A DNA stretch of 64,000 bases from assembly GCA_035325995.1 (NCBI GenBank), contig DAOKYU010000003.1, positions 186,001 through 250,000 of the forward strand, read 5' to 3'. This document shows positions 1-8,370 of this stretch, piece by piece. Under the pieces are notes generated by a model. That model was not told where the DNA came from. It did not search any database and worked only from the letters and a program-made list of their open reading frames with translations. The position numbers and the translations under genes are program-made. The DNA comes from Thermodesulfobacteriota bacterium (lineage in GTDB: Bacteria; Desulfobacterota_D; UBA1144; Nemesobacterales; UBA2774). Positions within the stretch are counted from its first letter, which is position 1; every line of letters begins with the position of its first letter.

Positions 1-368
1 CGACGGGCCGTTTCGATATCGCTCTCCCTTTCGAATTCGAACCTGCCGATATACGGCGCGCGGCCCATGAGTATCACTTCCGAAACTGTAAACGGAAAGG
101 CGAATACGGGGTCCTGCGGTATGTATGCGATTTTCCGGGCGACGTCCCTCTGTCCGAGGGAGCGGAGCGGCTTTCCCCTGTAGAGCACCTCGCCCGTTTC
201 GGGCCCGAGGGCTCCCGTCAGGAGCTTTAGCAGCGTAGATTTACCGGCGCCGTTCGCGCCGAGTATGCCGTGCATGCTCCCCTTCCCGAAAGAGAGGCTT
301 ATATCGCAGAGAATCCGCCTCGGACCGTACGAAAACCCTACCCCGCGGCATTCAATCAACGTTTCCAT
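1..368 (-). CDS. btuD: Cobalamin/siderophore ABC transporter ATP-binding protein (3'-truncated by window edge)
   Basis: The first 122 codons of a FecE/BtuD-type ATPase are visible; the rest lies beyond the window. Walker A (GANGAGKST) falls at about residues 37-45 and the Q-loop (YIPQ) at about 83-86. The family powers import of corrinoids or ferric siderophores through an FecCD-type inner-membrane permease. The ATG follows a GGAGAGGGAA ribosome site and overlaps the end of the upstream BtuF gene by 17 bp, so the two are translationally coupled. No permease gene lies between them, so it must be further downstream or elsewhere. Assignment to B12 rests on the riboswitch-led operon; the fragment alone would not separate B12 from siderophore transport. 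Confidence 0.85.
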   Translation of the reverse strand, partial: METLIECRGVGFSYGPRRILCDISLSFGKGSMHGILGANGAGKSTLLKLLTGALGPETGEVLYRGKPLRSLGQRDVARKIAYIPQDPVFAFPFTVSEVILMGRAPYIGRFEFERESDIETAR

Positions 369-1233
369 TTCCCTCTCCGGCTTCCGGGTGCAGGACGCCC
401 GCCAGCACCGCTGCGCCCTCGGCTATCGTCTGGCTCGGGTGTAGGACGACGGTCGTCGGCAGTATGTAGACCTCGCCGTTCCTGACGGCCCTCGACTCGG
501 GAAGCCCTCTCCATATTCCGAGTATCTCCTCTTCCTTGTCCGGCTGCTCGTGGTTCACTTCGATGATTACGTCGGGATCGAGCGTCAGAATCGCTTCCCT
601 CGTGAGCTTCAGCGAGAATCTCTCGTTCTCGACGACGTTCTCGCCGCCTGCGATTTCTATGAGCTCGTTGATGTAGTTGTTCTGCCCTATGACGTAGATA
701 TCTTCGAGGGTCCCCGGGTTACGCCCGACGACGAGGAGCACCTTCTTCCTCGGGAGATTCTCCGTCTTCTTCTTTACGGCGGCGAGGCTCTCTTCGACGT
801 GCCCCGTAACTTCCTTCGCCCTGTCTTCCCTGTTTAAAAGCCTGCCGAGGAAGTTTATAGTATCCACTATGTCGGCGACGGAATCGTTGCCGTTTACGAT
901 TACGGTCCTGAGCCCGAGGGACCGCAGCTTGCCCCCGAACATCGAGTCCTGGTCCTTCATGAGTAAAACGGCGTCGGGCCTTAGGGCGACGACCGCCTCG
1001 AAGTTCGGGTTCACCCAGCCGCCCACCTTGGGCAGATTCGCCGCCTCGGGCGGGAACTCCGAGTATATCGTCACGCCCACTATCCTGCCAAATTCCCCGA
1101 GGGCGTATACGATGTGCGTAAGGCTCGGCGAGAGAGATACTATGCGAGCGGGCGGCTCGTCCGCTGACGCCGGGAAGCACGCCAGCGCGAAGAGTATGGC
1201 CATGAGAAAAATGCGTTTGACTGCGGAAGGCAT
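352..1233 (-). CDS. btuF: Periplasmic cobalamin-binding protein, BtuF-like
   Basis: This 293-residue protein has a signal peptide (hydrophobic core about residues 8-20, Ala-Ser-Ala cleavage site near 24) followed by a PeriBP_2 (class III) substrate-binding fold. The opening PARIVSLSPSLTHIVYALG block and the GGWVNPNFEAVVALRPD block are typical of BtuF and siderophore binders. It would capture the corrinoid in the periplasm and deliver it to the ABC permease. It lies 3 bp after a second BtuF-like gene, its ribosome site sits inside that gene's end, and it overlaps the ATPase gene. The exact ligand is inferred from the operon. Confidence 0.85.
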   Translation of the reverse strand: MPSAVKRIFLMAILFALACFPASADEPPARIVSLSPSLTHIVYALGEFGRIVGVTIYSEFPPEAANLPKVGGWVNPNFEAVVALRPDAVLLMKDQDSMFGGKLRSLGLRTVIVNGNDSVADIVDTINFLGRLLNREDRAKEVTGHVEESLAAVKKKTENLPRKKVLLVVGRNPGTLEDIYVIGQNNYINELIEIAGGENVVENERFSLKLTREAILTLDPDVIIEVNHEQPDKEEEILGIWRGLPESRAVRNGEVYILPTTVVLHPSQTIAEGAAVLAGVLHPEAGEGNGNVD

Positions 1234-1236
1234 ATT

Positions 1237-2184
1237 CTATCCGAGGAACTGCTCGAAGCGCATGTAGTTTTTAAGGTTGACGACCGACCCTGCCGGCGGC
1301 TCGTAGCCCTTCATGACGCCCGGGTGCATCGTGTGGGCGAGTATTTCGAGCCCGTCCACGACGCGCGGCCCCGGCCTGCTGAAGTAAGAGTTCGCGTCGA
1401 ATACATAGGCGAGCCCGTTGGTCGTCGACGGAAGCGAAAACCACTCGTCGTTCTTCATGACGACGTCTATTTCGTCGAGCGCTTTTTCGGCGCTGAAACC
1501 GCACGGCATTATCATCGTCATGTGCGGCGAGAAATCCACGATATCCTTCCACGTCACCCTGAACGACGGCTCCCCCGGCTTTCCGAGCCCGTTCACCCCG
1601 CCCGCAATCTCGACCATCTCCGGCACCCAGTGCCCGGCCGCGTAGGGCGGGTCGAGCCATTCGAGGCAGAAGACCCTCGGCCTGTCGCGCATGGCCTCGA
1701 AGTGGTCCCTCACCTTGTCTATCCTGTGCCCGAGCTTCCCGGTTATCTCCGCGGCCGCTTGGGCCGTGCCCGTCGCTTCGCCGATTATCATTATCGATTC
1801 CAGTATCTCGCCGAGCGTCGAAGGCTCGAGTGATATTATCTCGGGCGCCCGTCCCAGGACCGAGGCCGCGTCCGTCACTTCGTTCCCCGAAACGGCGCAC
1901 ACCTCGCAGAGCCCCTGCGTCAGTATGAGGTCCGGCGAGGCTTCCCTGAGCGCGTCCCTGTCGATGAGATAGGTGCTCTTTCCCTCGGCGGCGTTTCTGC
2001 CGACGACCTCGTCTATCTCCCTGCTGGACAGCTTTTCAGGGTCGATGAAGCTCACGATGACCCTCGTCTTCTCGCGGGCCACGGGGGGATAGTCGCACTC
2101 GTGCGTAACTCCCGTCACGCTGTCGCCGAGGCCGAGCTCGTAGAGTATTTCCGTCGTACTTGGAAGAAAGGAGCAGATTCGCAT
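1237..2184 (-). CDS. Second BtuF-like cobalamin-binding family protein, no signal peptide
   Basis: A PeriBP_2-fold protein of about 315 residues that opens MRICSFLPSTTEILYELGLG, the signature of the family usually named 'cobalamin-binding protein'. I chose the ATG at 2184 because AAAGGCGG precedes it and the fold begins immediately; a 30-residue upstream extension is possible but contains no signal peptide. The protein therefore appears cytoplasmic, or is exported by an unrecognised route, unlike the next gene. It sits between the propeller lipoprotein and the secreted BtuF. A cytoplasmic corrinoid-binding or trafficking role is an inference; its conserved Cys residues near residues 58 and 110-115 could matter. 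Confidence 0.8.
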   Translation of the reverse strand: MRICSFLPSTTEILYELGLGDSVTGVTHECDYPPVAREKTRVIVSFIDPEKLSSREIDEVVGRNAAEGKSTYLIDRDALREASPDLILTQGLCEVCAVSGNEVTDAASVLGRAPEIISLEPSTLGEILESIMIIGEATGTAQAAAEITGKLGHRIDKVRDHFEAMRDRPRVFCLEWLDPPYAAGHWVPEMVEIAGGVNGLGKPGEPSFRVTWKDIVDFSPHMTMIMPCGFSAEKALDEIDVVMKNDEWFSLPSTTNGLAYVFDANSYFSRPGPRVVDGLEILAHTMHPGVMKGYEPPAGSVVNLKNYMRFEQFLG

Positions 2185-2283
2185 GATATACCGCCTTTTC
2201 TCGATAATCCGGAGGGGGAGGATTTCTCCCGGTCCCCCTCCTTTAATTATCGTTGACCTGCTTTCTTTATGCAAACCGCTCGG

Positions 2284-3780
2284 CTATTCGAGCCCGAGCG
2301 TCGTATCGACCGAGCCAAGCTGCTCGCTTATGCCCGTGATGAAGAATATGTCCGGACCCTGGAAATCCACGCCCGGGATCCCCGGCCTGATGGCGAGGGA
2401 CTGCACACCGTCGAATAAGCTCGCGCTCGGATCGTACGCCCTGATTCCCGCCGGGAACGGCGCCATGTACGGGAAGGGATCGAGCCGGTCGTTATTCGTA
2501 TCTAGGACCGCTAACTGGTCCGTGTTAAAGAGAGTGGTGAAAAGGAGGTTATCCCTTATGGCGACCGGCGAGGTGCTGTTAAGTCCAGTCGTATCCGTTA
2601 TCACTATGGGGTTATCGGTGCCGTTGATTACTTCTCCCGAAATCAAATCGACTTTAAGAAGCGATCCAACGAGACCGATACCCATGTACCCGAGCCCGTC
2701 CGGCGTGGCCGCGAGAGAATTAAAGAGACAGATCAGCGGGTTCTGGGCGCTGAGAGGGATGTCGATAGTATCGATTACGGTATTGGTCTGGATATTTATT
2801 ACGTCTATCGACGGCGGGAATTCCGTGTTGCACGTGAATACGCCGCTATCCGGAAAATATATCGTAGCCCCGCCGTTTACGGCATACATGCTGCCCTCGA
2901 ATAAAAGCATGCTTCCCGTGTTCGCCCCGGACGACTCTATAATCGTCACGAGGAGATTATTGGCGGTGTTCAATACCGTTATAAATCCGTTTCCGGCCGG
3001 ATTGAAATTCGGGTCGAAGTTGTTGTTGGATACGAAGGCCTTTCCGTCGGCTATGGTGATGCCGGCGGGCTCCTCGAATGCGTTCCCCGCTATGACCTGT
3101 ACCGCTTGGCAGGGCTGGGTGTCGCCGGAGTGTCCGGCCTCGACTATGAGCACTTCGCATGCCCTCGTCTGCACGTTCACGACGGCCACGCTCTGCCCGG
3201 AATAGTTAGGCACGTACGCCCGCGTATCGTCGAGGAACGCGATGTCGTAGGGGTTCGATCCCGGCGGCACGACGATTGTGCCCGCCTGGCTCGGCGGGTT
3301 CTGGTTAAGGTCGAATATCTGAATATTGTCCGAGAACCCGTTCGTGACGTAGGCCCTGTTGTCCCTGATCCTTATATTGGTGGGAATGCTCCCGAGCTGG
3401 GCCAGGTTCTGCTGGACGGAATCGGAAAGGAGCGTCACGCCTATGACGATGTCTTCCACTATAGTCCCCCCGTCGGTGACGATAACGTTAAACTCGTCGT
3501 CGGTGCTGCCCGTGAAGGTTATGGGCGGAAAGCTCTCGTCGCCCTGCCCGGAGGACGCCCCGGTCTCGCCGGTGTCGAGGTTGGTTACCTCTATAGCGCT
3601 TCCCTCGGGTACCGAGCCCACGAGCCCGCCTACCTCTATCGTTATGTTGGAGCCCGGTATCGCGGCCACGGCCAGGATATCTCCCGTGGGCACGAATCCG
3701 CCTCCGCCGCCCGATTCGTCACAGCCCGCGAGTGTGAAGCATCCGGCAACTATCAGCAATATCGAAAGTAAAGTTTTCAT
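2284..3780 (-). CDS. YVTN-type beta-propeller lipoprotein in the B12 operon (BtuG-like candidate)
   Basis: A 498-residue lipoprotein with lipobox LAGC and modified Cys20, then a Gly-rich spacer. Residues about 30-125 look like a small beta-sandwich domain. From about residue 140 there are repeated YVTN-type blades: AYVTNGFSDNIQIFD, AYVPNYSGQSVAVVN, KAFVSNNNFD and TPDGLGYMGIG. It starts after a strong AGGAGGATTTAGAC ribosome site and lies 38 bp after btuB, under the same riboswitch. In Bacteroides, BtuG is a surface propeller lipoprotein that caps BtuB and binds B12 very tightly. The architecture and place fit that role here, but I cannot show sequence homology to BtuG. The alternative is a generic surface propeller. 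Confidence 0.7.
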   Translation of the reverse strand: MKTLLSILLIVAGCFTLAGCDESGGGGGFVPTGDILAVAAIPGSNITIEVGGLVGSVPEGSAIEVTNLDTGETGASSGQGDESFPPITFTGSTDDEFNVIVTDGGTIVEDIVIGVTLLSDSVQQNLAQLGSIPTNIRIRDNRAYVTNGFSDNIQIFDLNQNPPSQAGTIVVPPGSNPYDIAFLDDTRAYVPNYSGQSVAVVNVQTRACEVLIVEAGHSGDTQPCQAVQVIAGNAFEEPAGITIADGKAFVSNNNFDPNFNPAGNGFITVLNTANNLLVTIIESSGANTGSMLLFEGSMYAVNGGATIYFPDSGVFTCNTEFPPSIDVINIQTNTVIDTIDIPLSAQNPLICLFNSLAATPDGLGYMGIGLVGSLLKVDLISGEVINGTDNPIVITDTTGLNSTSPVAIRDNLLFTTLFNTDQLAVLDTNNDRLDPFPYMAPFPAGIRAYDPSASLFDGVQSLAIRPGIPGVDFQGPDIFFITGISEQLGSVDTTLGLE

Positions 3781-3818
3781 GTCTAAATCCTCCTCGTGGT
3801 GTATCGGTTATTTTCGTT

Positions 3819-5705
3819 TCAGAAATTCACTCCTGCGGTTGCGTAATAAGTCCTCCCCGGCAGCGGAAAGTCGAGCGCGTCCCTGACGTCGAGGTTATTG
3901 AAGAGGTTCTTTATCTCGAACGTGAAAAAGAGCTTCTTCCATTCCGCCTTCGCCCCGGCGTTGTATACGGTGCGGGCCGGGGTCGTCTTCGAATTCGGGA
4001 ACGCGCTGACCGGTATCCTGTCCACGTAATTCGTCTCCCAGAAGAAAGAGACGTAGTCGAAGTCCAGGACCGCCCGGAGGTCGAACTTGTTCCTCGGCCT
4101 TCCGGGGAGCTGGGCCCCCGTTTCGTCTATCTCGCCGTCGAGGAACGTGTAGCCCGCGAAGAGCTCGAAGAAATCGAAAGGCTTAAGCGCCAGGCTCGCC
4201 TCCACGCCCTGCTCGTTCACGTCGCCGACGTTCCTCGGCTCTATCGTCAGAGAGCTTATGTAGACGAACATTATCAGGTCCCGGACGTGGCTTCTGAAAT
4301 ACGTGACTTCGAGGGCCGCCTTCGGGTGCGACAGCACGAAGCCGACGTCGAAGTCGTACGACGTCTCGGGCTTTAGGTTCGGGTTTCCGCGTATGAACCC
4401 CTCGTTCGGATAGAAGAGCTCGCCGAAGCTGGGCGCCCTGTACGACCGGCCCGCGTTGGCCTTGAACGACAGGAAATCGAACGGCGCGACGATGACCCCG
4501 AGCCTCGCCGAGACGCCCGAATCGGTGTCGGTCGTTTCGTGCCGCGTCCTCCACACGTCGTACCTCGCTATCGGGTTAATCAACAAAAGCCCGTCGAAGA
4601 GATTTATTTCGTCCCCGGCGAAAAGGCCGAGGCTGAACCTCTTCGGGTCGTCGTAGGCCTCGTTAAGAAGAATGTCCTCCCTCGCATCCAAGGCGAACGT
4701 GAATACCTGGTTATAAGGCGCGAACCACCTGAGCGTCGGGTTTATGCCGAAGGAGTAGGTCTTGCTGTGGGTGTCGAGCGGGAGGCCCACTGTCGGCTCC
4801 GGGTTCTTGTACTTCAAATCGTCGAACCTGTTGAATATGAGCACGTCGAGGCCGAAGTTCTCGTTTATGAATTTCTCCTTCGATATATTTATGCTGGTCA
4901 GGTTCCTGAGGTCCTTCTGGTTTGCGTCCGGCTGCTGGAATTCGCCGAGGCCCGGCACCCCGCAGTCGTCGTAGAAAAACTCGTTAAGGAGGCTTATCTT
5001 CCACCCGTTCCCCGGGTCGTACGTAACTTTCCCCAGCAAACTCTCGGAATGAAACTCGTTATTGATGCGCGTGAGCGTGAGGTCGTTCACCGACTTGAAC
5101 TTGAAGTCGCCCTTCGACTGCGAGTGCGTGAACGATACAAGGTAGCTGAAATCGCCGACCTTCTGTGCACGCGAGGCGTTAAGGCTGAACGTCTCGTAAG
5201 AGCCGTAGGTCGCCGAGGCGAATGTGAACGGCTTTGCCGAGTCCTTCGTCACTATATTTACGACGCCGCCTATCGCGTCGCTCCCCACGAGCGCCGAGGC
5301 GCCTCCGCGAAGTACCTCGTACCTTTCGACGTAATGGACCGGGATTGTAGAAAGGTCCACCCCGCCGCCGACGGGGCTGTTCAGCCTCACGCCGTCGAGT
5401 AGCACGACCACCTGGTCGTTCGACGATCCCCTTATGGAGAGGGTCTTAAGCTGCCCGAAGCCGCCGTAGTCCCTGACGACTACTCCCGGCGAGAAGGACA
5501 GTATCTCGGAGGCCGTGTTGTACTCGCCCATGAAGCTGCCGAGCTCGAGGACGGTGGAAAAGGCGGAGGGGTAGTCGAGGGGCGGCGCCTCCGGTGCGTC
5601 TTCGACTATGACGGTTTCGAGGGTATCCCCGTCGTCCTGCCCGAACGCGGGCATGGGGATGAATATGGCAAGGAGGAATATTAAGAGTCTTTTCAATTTC
5701 GCCAC
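3819..5705 (-). CDS. btuB: TonB-dependent cobalamin outer-membrane receptor
   Basis: A 628-residue TonB-dependent receptor. The signal peptide ends near residue 22 (AFG/QD), a TonB-box-like LETVIVEDA follows at about 29-37, then a plug domain (about 55-160, with the RGSSNDQVVVLLDGVRLN and DAIGGVVNIVTK motifs) and a 22-strand-type barrel ending in an aromatic residue (AGVNF). It would take corrinoids across the outer membrane using TonB energy. It is the first gene after the B12 riboswitch. The listed start is GTG; a TTG nine bases further in, after GGTGG, is an alternative. The start lies in a hairpin that could be the riboswitch's expression platform. Confidence 0.93.
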   Translation of the reverse strand: MAKLKRLLIFLLAIFIPMPAFGQDDGDTLETVIVEDAPEAPPLDYPSAFSTVLELGSFMGEYNTASEILSFSPGVVVRDYGGFGQLKTLSIRGSSNDQVVVLLDGVRLNSPVGGGVDLSTIPVHYVERYEVLRGGASALVGSDAIGGVVNIVTKDSAKPFTFASATYGSYETFSLNASRAQKVGDFSYLVSFTHSQSKGDFKFKSVNDLTLTRINNEFHSESLLGKVTYDPGNGWKISLLNEFFYDDCGVPGLGEFQQPDANQKDLRNLTSINISKEKFINENFGLDVLIFNRFDDLKYKNPEPTVGLPLDTHSKTYSFGINPTLRWFAPYNQVFTFALDAREDILLNEAYDDPKRFSLGLFAGDEINLFDGLLLINPIARYDVWRTRHETTDTDSGVSARLGVIVAPFDFLSFKANAGRSYRAPSFGELFYPNEGFIRGNPNLKPETSYDFDVGFVLSHPKAALEVTYFRSHVRDLIMFVYISSLTIEPRNVGDVNEQGVEASLALKPFDFFELFAGYTFLDGEIDETGAQLPGRPRNKFDLRAVLDFDYVSFFWETNYVDRIPVSAFPNSKTTPARTVYNAGAKAEWKKLFFTFEIKNLFNNLDVRDALDFPLPGRTYYATAGVNF

Positions 5706-5727
5706 CGGTTCACGAGCTTCGAACCGG
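5703..5727 (-). promoter_or_regulatory. Hairpin covering the btuB start codon
   Basis: CCGGTTC (5705-5711) pairs with GAACCGG (5721-5727) across a nine-base loop, and the GTG start of btuB lies at its foot. Together with the upstream aptamer this could act as a start-sequestering expression platform. The base pairing is visible; the regulatory role is inferred. Confidence 0.4.
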
Positions 5728-5796
5728 GAGGCGGGTCTGTGCGAACGCCGAACATTTACCTTCTCCCCTCGAAGAAAAGTAAATTCACAGTCATAA

Positions 5797-5950
5797 GGCA
5801 GATGTTCTGGCTCGTAGCCTCGGGACTCCGCCGCGCCTTCCCGGAATAACCAGTGGCGTTTTTGCGGCGGACTTTAAGGACTACTCACAGCAGCGAGCGG
5901 GCTGCGCCGGATTCTCACCGGACTTCCCTTTTAAGCCTGGGCACCTTATA
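5797..5950 (-). ncRNA. Cobalamin (B12) riboswitch aptamer
   Basis: Read on the minus strand, the conserved blocks appear in order: GGTGCC, AAAAGGGAA, the CGGTG-AGAATCCGG pair, a B12-box-like GCTGCTGTGAG, CCACTGG, GGGAAGG, and a final GCCAGAACATCTGCC. This is the standard cobalamin riboswitch layout. It is about 90 bp upstream of btuB on the same strand and assigns the whole operon to corrinoid uptake. High B12 would be expected to repress the operon. Confidence 0.95.
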
Positions 5951-6028
5951 TCCATAAATTTTAAAGAGCGAAAATAATCCCTTACATATTAACTCCTGGA
6001 GGGGCGAATTCAAGTGCCCCCGAAGCGG

Positions 6029-7051
6029 CTATTTGAAGCGCGGTATAATACCTTTCCCGAACGTCTCTATGCACCCCGATATGACGTCGTGCGGGGCCTG
6101 GGGGAAAACCATCCTGCAGGCTATGTATTTTATCCCGAGGGTGTCCCTGTACATCTCTATCTCCTTGACGCAGTCTTCCGGCGTGCCGATAATGAACCTG
6201 TCCTCGGCCAGGTGCTCGAAGAGGGGGTCGTCGAGCCCCGTGAGCTGCTTTCCCCTGACGAACATCCTCACCCCGAGGGTGAAGTAGTACCTGTACATAT
6301 CGATGATATATTTCGTTCCGCCCTCCAGGGCTTTATCCCTGTCCGGGGAAACGAACGTCTCGCGGAGGAGTATGTGCTCGACGGCTTCGGGGTCCTTCCC
6401 CGCCTTTTTCGCCTCGTCGTTGTAATACCCGAGCGTGTCCCTCACCATGCTCACCGTCCTCCCCGGGCCTATGAGGAGCGGATAACCGAACCTCCCCGCA
6501 CGCCTTATCCCGGGCTCCTCGAAAGCCCCCACGTAAAGCGGTATCGGTTTCTGGACGGGCTTCGGGGTCACCGTCGTATTCTGAAAATTAAACCTCTTGC
6601 CCTCGAACGAGAACGTCTCGCCGGAAAGCGCTTTCCCGAGAACCTCGAGCCCTTCCTCCATCCTCGACGGGCGCTGCTTCATCGAGACGCCCATGCCGTC
6701 GTACTCTTCCTTCCTGTATCCGAGGACGACCCCGAGGTCGAACCTGCCGTTCGATATGTTGTCCACGACGGCGGCGTCCTCCGCGACGCGGACGGGATTT
6801 TGAAGGGGCAGTATTATGCCGGCCGAGCCGATTCTTATACTCGACGTAACGGCCGCCATCGCCGCCGCGGCCACCGCAGGCGACGGGCAGTAGCCGTCGT
6901 CCAGGAAATGATGCTCGGATATCCACGCCGAATCGAAACCGACGCTCTCGGCGAGCCTCACCTGCCCGAGGCTGTTTTTATAGAGCTCCGGGTGGCCGTA
7001 CGGGAGCTCACCGTGTGTCTGCATGCCGAATAGTCCGATGCCGAATTTCAT
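6029..7051 (-). CDS. LLM-class flavin/F420-dependent oxidoreductase
   Basis: A 340-residue luciferase-like monooxygenase-fold protein. It has the typical opening MKFGIGLFGMQTHG, ESVGFDSAWISEHHFLDDGY, the TSSIRIGSAGIILPLQNPVRVAEDAAVVD-type core (about residues 68-97), GRFDLGVVLGYRKEEYDGMG, and a C-terminal GTPEDC block. Members bind FMN or F420 and oxidise or reduce varied small molecules; the WISEHHF motif is common in the bacterial luciferase subgroup. A strong AGGAGGG ribosome site precedes the ATG. It is divergent from a second LLM gene and is followed by the B12 operon on the same strand. The substrate is unknown. Confidence 0.85.
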   Translation of the reverse strand: MKFGIGLFGMQTHGELPYGHPELYKNSLGQVRLAESVGFDSAWISEHHFLDDGYCPSPAVAAAAMAAVTSSIRIGSAGIILPLQNPVRVAEDAAVVDNISNGRFDLGVVLGYRKEEYDGMGVSMKQRPSRMEEGLEVLGKALSGETFSFEGKRFNFQNTTVTPKPVQKPIPLYVGAFEEPGIRRAGRFGYPLLIGPGRTVSMVRDTLGYYNDEAKKAGKDPEAVEHILLRETFVSPDRDKALEGGTKYIIDMYRYYFTLGVRMFVRGKQLTGLDDPLFEHLAEDRFIIGTPEDCVKEIEMYRDTLGIKYIACRMVFPQAPHDVISGCIETFGKGIIPRFK

Positions 7052-7088
7052 GATATCCCTCCTGAGCGTTCTTTAGCCTGCGCACTAT

Positions 7089-7112
7089 TATAACATCCGC
7101 TATAACATCCGC
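7089..7112. repeat. Perfect 12-bp tandem duplication between divergent LLM genes
   Basis: TATAACATCCGC occurs twice in direct succession, 38 bp upstream of the minus-strand LLM start. It could be a regulatory repeat or a chance slippage duplication. Confidence 0.6.
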
Positions 7113-7162
7113 GACTTAACGGATTCCATGTAATTACACGTCTGCACGTCCGCACAAAAACG

Positions 7163-7192
7163 TTGCGATTCCGATGCCCATGGGTTTATAAT
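7163..7192 (+). promoter_or_regulatory. Sigma-70-type promoter for the plus-strand LLM gene
   Basis: TTGCGA (7163-7168), an 18-bp spacer and a perfect TATAAT (7187-7192) lie about 34 bp before the start codon of the downstream oxidoreductase, whose GAGAGGTG ribosome site follows. Confidence 0.55.
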
Positions 7193-7225
7193 CACAACTA
7201 TTAACCATTGAGAGGTGAATAAATA

Positions 7226-8278
7226 ATGAGTAAAGATATAAAATTCGGCCTGTCGGCCCCCATGCCCGGCGCCGACATGGACGGACTCCTTAAATTCTCG
7301 GTCCTCGCCGACGAGCTCGGGTTCGATACTGTGTGGTATCCCGACCACGTGGTTTTCGTTTCACCGACGGAAGCCCACGAGGCATGGACCATAGCGACCG
7401 CGGCGGCCATGAAAACGAAGAGCATAAAGCTCGGCACGGTTTCGGACCCGCACAGGATGCACCCCGCCGTTTTCGCGCAGAGGCTCGCGTCCATAGACCA
7501 CCTGTCCGAGGGCAGGGTCACGCTCACTCTCGGCGTCGGCGAATCGATGAACCTCGACGCCTACGGCATAAAGTGGAACAAGCCCCTTTCGAGGCTGAGG
7601 GAATCGATGGAGGTCATGCAGAAGCTCTGGGCAGCGGACGGGCCGATAGATTACGAGGGCGAATTTTTCAATCTCAAGGATGCATTCCTCCAGGTAAAGC
7701 CGTACAAGAGGGACAGGATACCGATGTACATCGCGACGCACACCCCTAAAGGGCTCAGGCTCGCGGGCGAGCTCGGCGACGGGTGGCTGCCCATAGACCT
7801 TAACCCGGGCCTCTATGAGGAATATTATGGCACTATCAAGGAAAGCGCGAAAGCTGCCGGAAGGGACGAGTCCGAGATAGACCCGGCGCTATGGGTGTTC
7901 ACATCGCTCGGCAACGACGAGGACGAGGCCTACAAGTCCCTCGAACCGTTCAAGTACGTCCTCGTCATGCAGGACCAGCTCAAGAAGGCGGGATACGACG
8001 TCGAAATCCCCGAGGAGTACCACGGCCTTAACTACTTCAACGTCATTCCGCAGGACGAGGCGGGGAGGCAGAAGTTCAGGCAAATAGGGCAGTTCTTCCC
8101 GAGGGAGGCGATAATAGACTTCACCATCACGGGCTCGAAGAAGGACTGCATAGCCAAGATCGAGAAGTACATAGACAAGGGCGTCAGGCACTTCGTCCTC
8201 TTTTACAGGTTCAGCCCCGACCCCGAAAATGCGCTCAGGACCTACGCGAAGGACATCATTCCTTACTTCAAGGGCTGA
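7226..8278 (+). CDS. LLM-class F420-dependent oxidoreductase (MER-like)
   Basis: A 350-residue luciferase-fold enzyme resembling the F420-dependent 5,10-methylenetetrahydromethanopterin reductase subgroup. It shows FGLSAPMPGADMDGLLKF, DELGFDTVWYPDHVVF, the KLGTVSDPHRMHPAVFAQRL block, LSEGRVTLTLGVGESMNLD and a GELGDGWLP motif. The WYPDHV form is more typical of F420 users than the WISEHHF form of the divergent neighbour. The genome also encodes an F420:NADPH oxidoreductase-like protein 8 kb away. The ATG has a GAGAGGTG ribosome site. Cofactor preference is inferred and the substrate is unknown. Confidence 0.85.
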   Translation: MSKDIKFGLSAPMPGADMDGLLKFSVLADELGFDTVWYPDHVVFVSPTEAHEAWTIATAAAMKTKSIKLGTVSDPHRMHPAVFAQRLASIDHLSEGRVTLTLGVGESMNLDAYGIKWNKPLSRLRESMEVMQKLWAADGPIDYEGEFFNLKDAFLQVKPYKRDRIPMYIATHTPKGLRLAGELGDGWLPIDLNPGLYEEYYGTIKESAKAAGRDESEIDPALWVFTSLGNDEDEAYKSLEPFKYVLVMQDQLKKAGYDVEIPEEYHGLNYFNVIPQDEAGRQKFRQIGQFFPREAIIDFTITGSKKDCIAKIEKYIDKGVRHFVLFYRFSPDPENALRTYAKDIIPYFKG

Positions 8279-8316
8279 GCGGTCCGGCAGTATTCACCGG
8301 CGGCCCTGTAATCTAT

Positions 8317-8340
8317 TCCTCCCCCTTCCATGGGGGAGGA
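8317..8340. other. Perfect 9-bp stem-loop between convergent genes
   Basis: TCCTCCCCC and GGGGGAGGA flank a six-base loop between an LLM gene and an oppA-like gene that converge. No T-run follows on either strand, so this is an RNA-end structure rather than a convincing intrinsic terminator. Confidence 0.5.
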
Positions 8341-8370
8341 TGAAAACGGGGTACCCTCTATTCGGCGGGG

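Noticed and set aside
4539..5402. 287-codon open frame antisense to btuB
   Set aside because: Shadow frame; the opposite strand has an unambiguous TonB receptor.
7129..7138. TGTAATTACA palindrome as an operator
   Set aside because: A 10-bp AT-rich palindrome can occur by chance and no regulator gene is adjacent.
8317..8340. Stem-loop as an intrinsic terminator
   Set aside because: No T-run follows the stem on either strand, so it is listed only as a structure.
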